From an uncultured Anaerosolibacter sp. (lineage in GTDB: Bacteria > Bacillota_A > Clostridia > Peptostreptococcales > Thermotaleaceae), in contig CALECF010000096.1 in the NCBI GenBank assembly GCA_937948705.1, forward strand, positions 1 to 7,193: a stretch of 7,193 nucleotides of DNA, written 5' to 3'. The notes under the pieces are model-generated. The model did not search any database. It was not told the origin of the DNA and worked only from the letters and a program-made list of their open reading frames with translations. The translations under genes and the position numbers were made by a program. Positions 1 to 6,289 of the stretch are shown here, one piece after another; position 1 is the first letter of the stretch, and every line of letters starts with the position of its first letter.

Positions 1-1
1 G

Positions 2-1525
2 GATGAAGATAGCTTTGGCAATGCAAAAAAAGTAGAGGTATACATTGGGGGTATCCCCGTTGCAGCAGACAAAGTAACCATTAAGAACGCTGAAACCATT
101 GAGCTGATTATGCCAGCAGGAAGAGTGGGAAAGCAGACCATAGAAGTGGTAAACTACGACTTCGGTCGGGCAATCGGAACCGATATATTTACCTACATCA
201 GCCAACCTGAAATTCTTAGTGTAGTTCCTGGAAAGGTATTTGCCAATGATACCAACACCGAGGTAGTCATTACCGGTAAAATGTTCCAAACTGGGGCTAA
301 AGTTATTATTGGAGGAAAAATTATCGCTGAAGATAAAATTAAGGCAGGGACGGTTGTAAATGGGTTAGGCATCCAAGGGGTAGATGACAATAATAATAAC
401 AAGAATGTAGCCGTTGTAGAGGGCAAAGAAGCAGCTTCTATAGTGGTTGAAAACGAATTAACTTTAAAAGTTAAGTTTAATGAAACCCTGGATCTAACCA
501 ACTATGATATTATCATCATAAACCCTGATGGGGGTGTATCCAAACCCTATAAAGAATTTGAACTAAAAGTTCCAGTGCCGAACAAACCATTGGTATTGGA
601 AGCTATACCAGGCTTTGAATCTACTGTACAGTTATTATGGTCCGAATCTGCCCCAGAGCTTCTCAATGCATCGGATCGCTATGAGGTTTATGGGAAAAAG
701 GCCACGGACAAGCAATATACTTTGATTGGAGATACAAAAGGGGCATCCTATCTGGTAAAAGCCCTGGAGCCAAATACCCGTTATAGCTTCATGGTACGGG
801 CGCTGAATAAATACGGAGCTGCGGTGGATTTTGCAGAGGTCACTGTTAGAACCTTGAGTAAAACAGATGACGACAAACTCAAGGAAAAATTAGATCAGTT
901 AGATAAGGAAAAACAAAAACTAGAGCAGGAAGGGAAGGAAGAAATCATTGGAGGGATTTTGGTAAAGACCCTAGGAAACAAACAGGTTCCAACGGGAAAC
1001 ACTCCCTATGTCATTGATTTCTCTCTAACCAAGTATAAGGACCATAATAAATTTGTGGTTGCTATCCCACTATCCACACTCCAATCCATCAATCGGCAAA
1101 TCGCAATTACTGATGGAAAAGCTAGCTTTGCATTCCTGCCAAAGGATTTGTTTACAAGAGAAGTAAGTCAGGCGGCTTCAAAGGATACAGAAGATGCACA
1201 TGTACGGGTTGTCTTTGAAAGATTGGCAGGCAAAGGAGAAGAGACTGCGAAAACCGCAGTATCCAGAACCCAGCGACAAGCCTCTAAGGTTTACGAGATA
1301 TCCTTTGAATTGCAAGTTATCAAGGAGATTACAGCTATACGAAGAATGATGCAAAAGGGATCTTTGGATATCAAATTTGATGCTATGGCCTATGCATCTG
1401 CCAACAAGGACAAATTATTTGTCGGTGAATACGATCCATCCCAGGATAAATTTACAAAAATTGGTGATGGCACCCGCGGCTATTTACAATCAGTAGGAAA
1501 ATATATGCTCTTGTCTGAAAGATAA
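2..1525 (+). CDS. Partial cell-surface protein with IPT/TIG and fibronectin III domains (5' end missing)
   Basis: The frame is open to the left edge, so the true start lies outside; the ATG at 110 falls inside a beta-strand domain and is not a start. Of 507 visible residues, about 1-68 form the end of one IPT/TIG immunoglobulin-like fold (YIGG near residue 14, then MPAGRVGKQTIEVVN). About 69-190 form a second TIG (PEILSVVPGKVFANDTNTEV..., closing with IIIINPDGG) carrying an Asn-rich loop (DDNNNNKN) as an insertion. About 194-286 are a fibronectin III domain (LEPNTRYSFMVRALN near its end). Residues 287-315 are a highly charged coiled-coil-like linker, and the rest is a beta-rich domain I cannot name, ending GKYMLLSER. 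Such modules are typical of exported adhesive or structural surface proteins. No anchor is visible; it may lie in the missing N-terminus. It is first of three genes that appear co-transcribed, 32 bp before the next. No enzyme motif is visible. The domain calls are fairly firm, the function open. Confidence 0.85.
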   Translation, partial: DEDSFGNAKKVEVYIGGIPVAADKVTIKNAETIELIMPAGRVGKQTIEVVNYDFGRAIGTDIFTYISQPEILSVVPGKVFANDTNTEVVITGKMFQTGAKVIIGGKIIAEDKIKAGTVVNGLGIQGVDDNNNNKNVAVVEGKEAASIVVENELTLKVKFNETLDLTNYDIIIINPDGGVSKPYKEFELKVPVPNKPLVLEAIPGFESTVQLLWSESAPELLNASDRYEVYGKKATDKQYTLIGDTKGASYLVKALEPNTRYSFMVRALNKYGAAVDFAEVTVRTLSKTDDDKLKEKLDQLDKEKQKLEQEGKEEIIGGILVKTLGNKQVPTGNTPYVIDFSLTKYKDHNKFVVAIPLSTLQSINRQIAITDGKASFAFLPKDLFTREVSQAASKDTEDAHVRVVFERLAGKGEETAKTAVSRTQRQASKVYEISFELQVIKEITAIRRMMQKGSLDIKFDAMAYASANKDKLFVGEYDPSQDKFTKIGDGTRGYLQSVGKYMLLSER

Positions 1526-1544
1526 GGGAGAAAACAAAAAAGAA

Positions 1545-1549
1545 TGGAG
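1545..1549 (+). promoter_or_regulatory. Ribosome binding site of the 932-aa SLH protein
   Basis: TGGAG lies 8 nt before the ATG at 1558 and fixes that start, which is followed directly by a good signal peptide. The overlapping ATG at 1544 is in another frame and is not used. A second purine run (AAGGGAGA, from 1524) overlaps the stop of the upstream gene but is too far away to serve this start. Confidence 0.6.
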
Positions 1550-1557
1550 CGAAACCT

Positions 1558-4356
1558 ATGGGAAATCTTCGAAACAGACTTAGCATGTGGCTGGTAATAC
1601 TCCTGATCGTCCAGATCTTCCCTTTTTCTGTATTTGCATTAGAAGATGTCTCCTATCCCGTATATGAAGGAGGCGCCAATCAAGTTAGTCTATACAGTAC
1701 TATACAATTTACAGACCTTCAGGGACATTGGTCAAGGCAGGCAGTGCAAGAAACCGCTGCCCTGTCTATCATGAGAGGCCTCAACAACCGTCAATTTGCT
1801 CCCAACCGTACCCTCACCTATGCAGAGGCACTGACGGTACTGGTAAAGACCATGGGACTAGAAGCAGATGCCCAGAAGGCAGGGGAAGCACAATTACAGC
1901 CAAAGGTAAGAGATATTATTCTGATGAGTGCTGCAGATAACTGGGCAAAAGGGTATATACAAGTGGCCTCACAAAAAGGAATCCTAACCGCACAAGAGAG
2001 CAATGAGATTCTCAACCTGACACAGGCGCAGCAGGATCGTATTGAAGCTCAGGTAGAACAGCAGATCAGCACCTATCAAAATAGAGATTTGACCCCCGCA
2101 GAAATGAATACCCTGCAAGATCAAGTAAAGGATCAGCTTACCACAAGGGCTACGTGGAATCGCCCTGTGAGCCGCCAGCAGATCGCCCTATGGATCGCCA
2201 GAGCCATCGAGTTGGAGCCGGCATACGGTAAAGATATGGTGAATGTTTATCGATTTAACGATTGGAGACAGATGGATACAGAAAAAATCCCGATGATCGA
2301 GGCCGTGCTGCAGCGTGGATTGATGACCGGCACCAGTGCTACAGCCTTTTCACCAAAGGGGCAGCTAACTCGAGGGCAGATGGCACAATTGGTTGCCAAT
2401 ATCCATGAGGATCTGCTAGAAGCGAGAGGACTCAAGAAAATCAATGGAGAAATTACCGATATTGAAAACATACAAGAAGCAGGGAAGAACAAACGGATAT
2501 ACACCCTGCACAATGAAGACAACAGCAAAAGCTATATGGTTGTAGAACCTAGTCAAAAGGATTTTATAACCCAGAAGAATGGCAGTCTAGGATTGTCAGC
2601 GCAGCTCCGTACGGGAGACTGGATCGGTTATTACATAAACGATAAAAATGAGGTCATCTATGGGTCTGTGGATGCAGGTAAGGTAAGAAAGCTAGAAGGA
2701 TTCATCGATGCAGTGGATGAAAATAAGCTGCAGCTAACTTTGATGGATTTTTCTGATAAACGTCATATGTTGGCACTACAGCCGGCAACACAAATACGTA
2801 TCAACGGCAGAGACGGCGCCTTAAAGGATTTACTTTATGGCATGGAGATCACAGCCACCCTTATGGGTGATAAGGTCACCACAGTCGAAGGGATTTTAGA
2901 GGAAGATCCTGATCGACATGGGTATATACAGCCAGGCAGTAGAGTAAAGGTAGGCGATGTACTTTTTATCAACAGTGATACGGTTGAAATCAAGGTAGGA
3001 GATAAGCGAGAAAAATATCGCATCTCACCAAACACCAAGCTTCTGCGAAGTGATGTTCGCGCAAACCTCTTTGAAATCAAAGAAGGCGACAGAATACTAC
3101 TGTCCTTCGATGATATCTATAGCCCAGATATTGCCTCTATCCAAGTAGAAGATCAAGAACGGCATATCGATAAAATTTATCGTGGAAAAATTGAGTCTGT
3201 CAATGAAAGAGGTAAGGAAATTCTTTTGAACAGCGTTACTATTTATCAAGACGGTAAGTGGGTAAAGCATCCCGACCAAAAGGTAAAGCTCAAGGCAGAG
3301 AATGACAAGCTTTATGAAGGAGCCCTTAAAACTTCTCTAAAATCATTGAGTGCCGCTAAGGGATCAGAAATCTACGCCGCGGTGGAAAAGAGCTATGGTG
3401 TAGAGCGGGTAACAAAGCTAGCACTAAAGCAGGGTTCTACTGTACTCTATGAAAGCCGCATTGAAGATATTCAGTTTGGTACCAACAAGATGACTGTAGA
3501 CAACAACAGCTTTACCTTCCACTCAGGAACGATTGTGGTAAAAGATAATCGATTGGTAGATTTCCTCAACTTAGATGCTAGTCAGAGTATATATATGGCA
3601 GCAGATCTCAATCGGGGAAGCCGCAGTGCAGCTTTCGTTGCCATAGAAGGAACGGGTATCCTAGATGACCGCATCGATGGAACCAGAATCATGGTATATC
3701 AAGGAAAAGTGGAAGATATTGATGACTATGGCATCACCATTGGACGACTGGGCTATCAGTTAGATTATCTCAAGCTCCAGGATAACCAATGGGCTGAAGT
3801 GTCACGAAGCAAGAAGTTTACATTGACAGAAGACAGCTATATCTTTGACAGTGATCTTAAAAAAGAGATAGACAGCAGTTACTTTATTGATACCCGCTTT
3901 ATTGATCCAGAGGATATTGAGGATGATGAATTAAGACTGCGGATCAAGAATCGCTTCTATATCGATAAGAGTGCGTACTTCGTGGTAAGAGAAACCATCA
4001 GCAATGGAGAAACCTATGCAGAGGTACTGGCATTGAATCTGACACCAAAAGTTGTAGTAGATCGTGGAAGGGTCAATACGGAGCACAGTGCCATGGCTAC
4101 CATTGATAAGGTAGATCTAGACAGTGTCACCATGACCTTGGGTAACTTAAAGTATTGGAATGCACTCAACAAGCGTTGGGAGACAGCTGCTGGCAAGGAA
4201 ACTGTTAATATGGACAAGGCGGTAATCTTAGTGAATGATCGCTCAATTGACAGAGATGAATTCTATAAATTGAAGCCAAAGGCAAAGGTATATATCGTTA
4301 AGAATAAAAAAGATTCCGTCAACGACGAAGCTTTTGTAGTCATCGTGGAACAATAA
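1558..4356 (+). CDS. Exported S-layer homology protein with N-terminal SLH anchor and long modular beta region
   Basis: Residues 1-27 are a Sec signal peptide (Arg-rich start, hydrophobic core, VFA before LE). Three SLH domains follow, at about 51-104, 120-218 and 233-282; SLH domains bind pyruvylated secondary wall polymer, so the protein should sit on the outer cell wall. SLH1 is clear (FTDLQGHW...FAPNRTLTYAE). SLH2 is split by roughly 46 extra helical, Gln-rich residues between GIL (141-143) and SRQQ (205-208). SLH3 ends TRGQ (271-274). The canonical TRAE motif is altered in all three (TYAE, SRQQ, TRGQ). Residues about 293-932 are beta-rich tandem modules, many opening G-[KRF]-[IV]-x-x-[VI], with a recurring Trp-centred element at W568, W745 and W874. 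I recognise no catalytic motif there. The gene sits between two other surface-protein genes with 32 and 13 bp gaps. A structural or wall-binding role is likely; SLH export is secure, the C-terminal function unknown. Confidence 0.93.
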   Translation: MGNLRNRLSMWLVILLIVQIFPFSVFALEDVSYPVYEGGANQVSLYSTIQFTDLQGHWSRQAVQETAALSIMRGLNNRQFAPNRTLTYAEALTVLVKTMGLEADAQKAGEAQLQPKVRDIILMSAADNWAKGYIQVASQKGILTAQESNEILNLTQAQQDRIEAQVEQQISTYQNRDLTPAEMNTLQDQVKDQLTTRATWNRPVSRQQIALWIARAIELEPAYGKDMVNVYRFNDWRQMDTEKIPMIEAVLQRGLMTGTSATAFSPKGQLTRGQMAQLVANIHEDLLEARGLKKINGEITDIENIQEAGKNKRIYTLHNEDNSKSYMVVEPSQKDFITQKNGSLGLSAQLRTGDWIGYYINDKNEVIYGSVDAGKVRKLEGFIDAVDENKLQLTLMDFSDKRHMLALQPATQIRINGRDGALKDLLYGMEITATLMGDKVTTVEGILEEDPDRHGYIQPGSRVKVGDVLFINSDTVEIKVGDKREKYRISPNTKLLRSDVRANLFEIKEGDRILLSFDDIYSPDIASIQVEDQERHIDKIYRGKIESVNERGKEILLNSVTIYQDGKWVKHPDQKVKLKAENDKLYEGALKTSLKSLSAAKGSEIYAAVEKSYGVERVTKLALKQGSTVLYESRIEDIQFGTNKMTVDNNSFTFHSGTIVVKDNRLVDFLNLDASQSIYMAADLNRGSRSAAFVAIEGTGILDDRIDGTRIMVYQGKVEDIDDYGITIGRLGYQLDYLKLQDNQWAEVSRSKKFTLTEDSYIFDSDLKKEIDSSYFIDTRFIDPEDIEDDELRLRIKNRFYIDKSAYFVVRETISNGETYAEVLALNLTPKVVVDRGRVNTEHSAMATIDKVDLDSVTMTLGNLKYWNALNKRWETAAGKETVNMDKAVILVNDRSIDRDEFYKLKPKAKVYIVKNKKDSVNDEAFVVIVEQ

Positions 4357-4363
4357 GGGGGAG
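4357..4363 (+). promoter_or_regulatory. Ribosome binding site of the 493-aa SLH protein
   Basis: GGGGGAG begins immediately after the TAA of the preceding gene and ends 6 nt before the ATG at 4370. It fills half of the 13-bp gap, leaving no room for a separate promoter or terminator, which supports co-transcription and possibly coupled translation. Confidence 0.65.
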
Positions 4364-4369
4364 AGTCCT

Positions 4370-5851
4370 ATGAATAAAAGAGTCCTAGCATTAACCATAC
4401 TCCTAGTGCTCTCCTTTAGCTTCCAGGGTCTTGCCTTAGAGATTCCGGGCTATGAAGGTGGCATCAAGAATGAAGTCCTGTATAAAGAGGTTGTTTTTGT
4501 AACCGGTGAGCCGATCATCCTAGAGGGAACCTTAGATATCAGTGTGAGGGAGCGTAGCAACCAAGTAACGGAACGCTACACCTATAAACTGGAAAATGCA
4601 GAAAAAAAGGCCAAGATGACCAGAACCGTTACCGTAACAAAGGATCTGCAGGTTCGTGGGGATCAGACCACGTCGACCGCATCCATCAGCAGCTTCCGAG
4701 AAACTCTGGATGTGGCTGGCGTAAAGTATGAGGCCAACGACAAGAGCTATCAGTGGAGCAAAGCCGATGTGCATCAGGATAAGCCTGGGGTTACCTACTT
4801 TGCAGGAAATTGGGATGGACGAAAAACCTATACGATTAATAAAAGTCAGGGTAAGGTAATGGTAGAAACCAGAGGCAATGCAGTGGGCTACGAGCACTAC
4901 TGGGGGACTACAGAAACCCAGAGCATCAGCTACTATATTGATTATGAGAGAAAGATTAGGGTAGGACAGGAAGATGAAACCATCAGATGGCAGGGTACTG
5001 CAGCAGTAGATGCAGTTCATAATCGTACCCGAGACTTCAGCTATGAGTCTAATCAACCTACACAGATTAGTTTTCGTGGGGGCTACCTACTGACAGAACA
5101 GCAGGAAAATGTATTGAAGATACATTATGATCTACCGAGACTGAATGAAGAAGGACAGGTAAGATCTCAAAGAAATGTTGGAAACACAAGCTTTAGTATA
5201 GATACCAATCCAGTAAATCAGCGTTTAAGCATACCAAACATGAGAGATGTTGCAGGGCACTGGGCAGAACGAGATATTCTTCTGTTGACCAGCATGGATG
5301 CCCTGACTTCTAACAGTTCCTATTTTGGACCTTCGCTGCCGATGAATCGTGGAGACTTTGCCAGAGCCATTGCCACAGTCATGGGATTGAATAAGGAAGA
5401 ACCGGTCGCCAGGACAAGAACTACAAAGATTGTAGAAGAGCCACAGATTTTTACAGATGTAACCAAAGAGGATCCAAATAAGAAATATATCGCCTCTGTC
5501 TATGAAAATGGAATTATGCAGGGGGTGGGTAAAGATCGCTTTTCCCCAAATCAAGCCTTAACCAGAGCACAGGCAGTAACGGTCATGATCACCACCTTGG
5601 GATTTGAGAACCTAGCACCCATCCAGCAGTACAGTACTGGATTTAGAGACGATGGACAAATCCCTCTCTGGGCAAAGGATGCGGTTTATATGGCGAAGGA
5701 GCTGGGGTTAGTGCAGGGAACGGATGAAGGCTACTTCCAACCCAATAAGGTATTAACCAAGGCGGAAGCAGCAGCCATGATGACCAACTTTATTCAGTAC
5801 CTGCAGGATGATCTACGCTATGACTATAGAGAACGAATCCTGAACTTCTAA
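4370..5851 (+). CDS. Exported S-layer homology protein with C-terminal SLH anchor
   Basis: Residues 1-22 are a Sec signal peptide (MNKR, then a Leu-rich core, GLA before LE). Residues 23 to about 285 form a beta-rich domain I do not recognise; it starts LEIPGYEGGIKNEVLYKEVVF, where YEGG and LY are also found at the mature N-terminus of the gene just upstream. Three SLH domains close the protein: about 291-342 (MRDVAGHWAERDIL, motif NRGD at 326-329), 361-414 (FTDV, motif TRAQ at 398-401) and 425-477 (FRDDGQIPLWAKDAV, motif TKAE at 463-466). These should anchor it non-covalently to the wall polymer. A short charged, aromatic tail (YDYRERILNF) follows the last SLH. No enzymatic motif is seen in the N-terminal half, which may be a structural or ligand-binding surface domain. 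It is the last gene of the apparent operon; the hairpin-repeat region begins 9 bp after its stop. Confidence 0.93.
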   Translation: MNKRVLALTILLVLSFSFQGLALEIPGYEGGIKNEVLYKEVVFVTGEPIILEGTLDISVRERSNQVTERYTYKLENAEKKAKMTRTVTVTKDLQVRGDQTTSTASISSFRETLDVAGVKYEANDKSYQWSKADVHQDKPGVTYFAGNWDGRKTYTINKSQGKVMVETRGNAVGYEHYWGTTETQSISYYIDYERKIRVGQEDETIRWQGTAAVDAVHNRTRDFSYESNQPTQISFRGGYLLTEQQENVLKIHYDLPRLNEEGQVRSQRNVGNTSFSIDTNPVNQRLSIPNMRDVAGHWAERDILLLTSMDALTSNSSYFGPSLPMNRGDFARAIATVMGLNKEEPVARTRTTKIVEEPQIFTDVTKEDPNKKYIASVYENGIMQGVGKDRFSPNQALTRAQAVTVMITTLGFENLAPIQQYSTGFRDDGQIPLWAKDAVYMAKELGLVQGTDEGYFQPNKVLTKAEAAAMMTNFIQYLQDDLRYDYRERILNF

Positions 5852-5860
5852 AAATGATCC

Positions 5861-5887
5861 GTAGGGGAGGGCCTTGTGTCCTACCGC
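5861..5887 (+). repeat. Hairpin repeat copy 1
   Basis: Starts GTAGGGGAGGGCCTTGTG. The stem pairs 5866-5872 with 5878-5884 around a 5-nt loop, with one G-T pair and one G/A mismatch (5867 against 5883). It lies 9 bp after the stop of the second SLH gene. With copy 2 it forms a dimer that recurs at 6051-6110. Confidence 0.75.
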
Positions 5888-5890
5888 TCT

Positions 5891-5917
5891 GTAGGGGACG
5901 ACCTATGTATCGTCTCC
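5891..5917 (+). repeat. Hairpin repeat copy 2
   Basis: Starts GTAGGGGACGACC. Bases 5894-5901 pair with 5910-5917 (one G-T pair); a C/A mismatch closes the loop CTATGT. It starts exactly 30 bp after copy 1. Confidence 0.75.
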
Positions 5918-5932
5918 TTCCTGCACCTTCTT

Positions 5933-5959
5933 GTAGGGGATGACCTATGTGTCATCCCG
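5933..5959 (+). repeat. Hairpin repeat copy 3
   Basis: A perfect 8-bp stem, GGGATGAC (5937-5944) with GTCATCCC (5951-5958), encloses the loop CTATGT. Compared with copy 6 it carries T-A in place of C-G at the central stem position, a compensated change. Confidence 0.8.
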
Positions 5960-5974
5960 TTGTTTTGCATCTCT

Positions 5975-6000
5975 GTAGAACGGCCCCTGTGCCGTTCCGC
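5975..6000 (+). repeat. Hairpin repeat copy 4
   Basis: A perfect 7-bp stem, GAACGGC (5978-5984) with GCCGTTC (5991-5997), encloses the loop CCCTGT. It keeps the GTAG start and CCGC end of the family, lacks two of the Gs, and differs from copy 6 at two paired positions, both compensated. Confidence 0.75.
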
Positions 6001-6050
6001 CTCTTGACTTATAAACTAACCATCGAGGTTAACAGAAATTAGAGGTTTAA

Positions 6051-6077
6051 GTAGGGGAGGGCCTTGTGTCCTCCTGC
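6051..6077 (+). repeat. Hairpin repeat copy 5
   Basis: Its first 22 bases are identical to copy 1. The stem GGAGGGC (6056-6062) pairs with GTCCTCC (6068-6074) around CTTGT, including one G-T pair; the mismatch of copy 1 is absent here. Confidence 0.8.
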
Positions 6078-6080
6078 TCT

Positions 6081-6110
6081 GTATAGGGGACGACCTGTGT
6101 GTCGTCCCGC
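6081..6110 (+). repeat. Hairpin repeat copy 6
   Basis: A perfect 8-bp stem, GGGACGAC (6087-6094) with GTCGTCCC (6101-6108), encloses the loop CTGTGT. The leading GTA is followed by an extra TA. It starts 30 bp after copy 5, the same phase as copies 1 and 2. Confidence 0.8.
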
Positions 6111-6160
6111 TTCCCGGTCTCGCACCATTAAACCAAAATATATTTAACGAAAATCTACTG

Positions 6161-6187
6161 TTGAAAACCCAAAATATAGGGTAAAAT
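6161..6187 (+). promoter_or_regulatory. Weak sigma-A-type promoter candidate for the protease gene
   Basis: TTGAAA (6161-6166) and TAAAAT (6182-6187) are separated by 15 bp, shorter than the usual 17, in the most AT-rich part of the intergenic region. If used, transcription would start near 6195 and the leader of roughly 110 nt would contain both the 6205-6230 hairpin and repeat copy 7. No better -35/-10 pair was seen nearer the gene. Confidence 0.3.
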
Positions 6188-6204
6188 ACAAGAGAGTAAA
6201 AATC

Positions 6205-6230
6205 TGCTGCAGTCATCTAAGATTGCAGCA
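6205..6230. terminator. 10-bp inverted repeat, possible bidirectional terminator or leader hairpin
   Basis: TGCTGCAGTC (6205-6214) pairs with GATTGCAGCA (6221-6230), with one G-T pair, around the loop ATCTAA. On the + strand it is followed by CTATTTTATA, a weak T-rich tail; on the - strand it is followed by GATTTTTAC. It is unrelated in sequence to the GTAGGGG repeats. It could terminate read-through, act as an attenuator ahead of the protease gene, or be an operator; the sequence does not decide between these. Confidence 0.4.
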
Positions 6231-6251
6231 CTATTTTATAGACACAAAAAT

Positions 6252-6278
6252 GTAGGGAGGGCCTCGTGTCCTCCTGCC
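6252..6278 (+). repeat. Hairpin repeat copy 7, in the leader of the protease gene
   Basis: The stem GGAGGGC (6256-6262) pairs with GTCCTCC (6268-6274) around CTCGT. It is close to copies 1 and 5 but one G shorter at the start. Its right arm contains CCTCCT (6270-6275), the exact complement of the Shine-Dalgarno AGGAGG at 6290-6295. Confidence 0.75.
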
Positions 6279-6289
6279 ATGAAAACTTA

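Noticed and set aside
110..112. ATG at 110 as the start of the first gene
   Set aside because: The frame is open from base 2 and the upstream codons encode the earlier strands of the same TIG domain; there is no ribosome site or signal peptide at 110.
193..501. 102-codon reading frame on the - strand
   Set aside because: It is opposite the second TIG domain; the Leu and Ser runs are antisense to the Asn- and Ile-rich codons of the real gene.
4532..5056. 174-codon reading frame on the - strand
   Set aside because: It lies wholly opposite the well-supported SLH gene and shows hydrophobic runs without a recognisable domain, as expected of an antisense shadow.
5225..5554. 109-codon reading frame on the - strand
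   Set aside because: It is antisense to the SLH repeats of the 493-aa protein, with no domain or ribosome site of its own.
5852..5887. Rho-independent terminator directly after the SLH operon
   Set aside because: Repeat copy 1 can fold but has a mismatch and no T run after it, so I list it as a repeat and do not call it a terminator.
6004..6015. Promoter with TTGACT and TATAAA
   Set aside because: The two boxes are directly adjacent with no spacer, and no -10 match is found 16-18 bp after TTGACT.
6016..6216. 66-codon reading frame on the - strand in the intergenic region
   Set aside because: Much of it is the antisense translation of repeat copies 5 and 6, its ATG lies inside the 6205-6230 inverted repeat, and it has no ribosome site.
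5861..6278. CRISPR array
   Set aside because: The repeats are only partly alike, are spaced irregularly (30, 42, 42, 76, 30 and 171 bp between starts), and the intervening sequence is not of spacer length; each copy is itself a hairpin.
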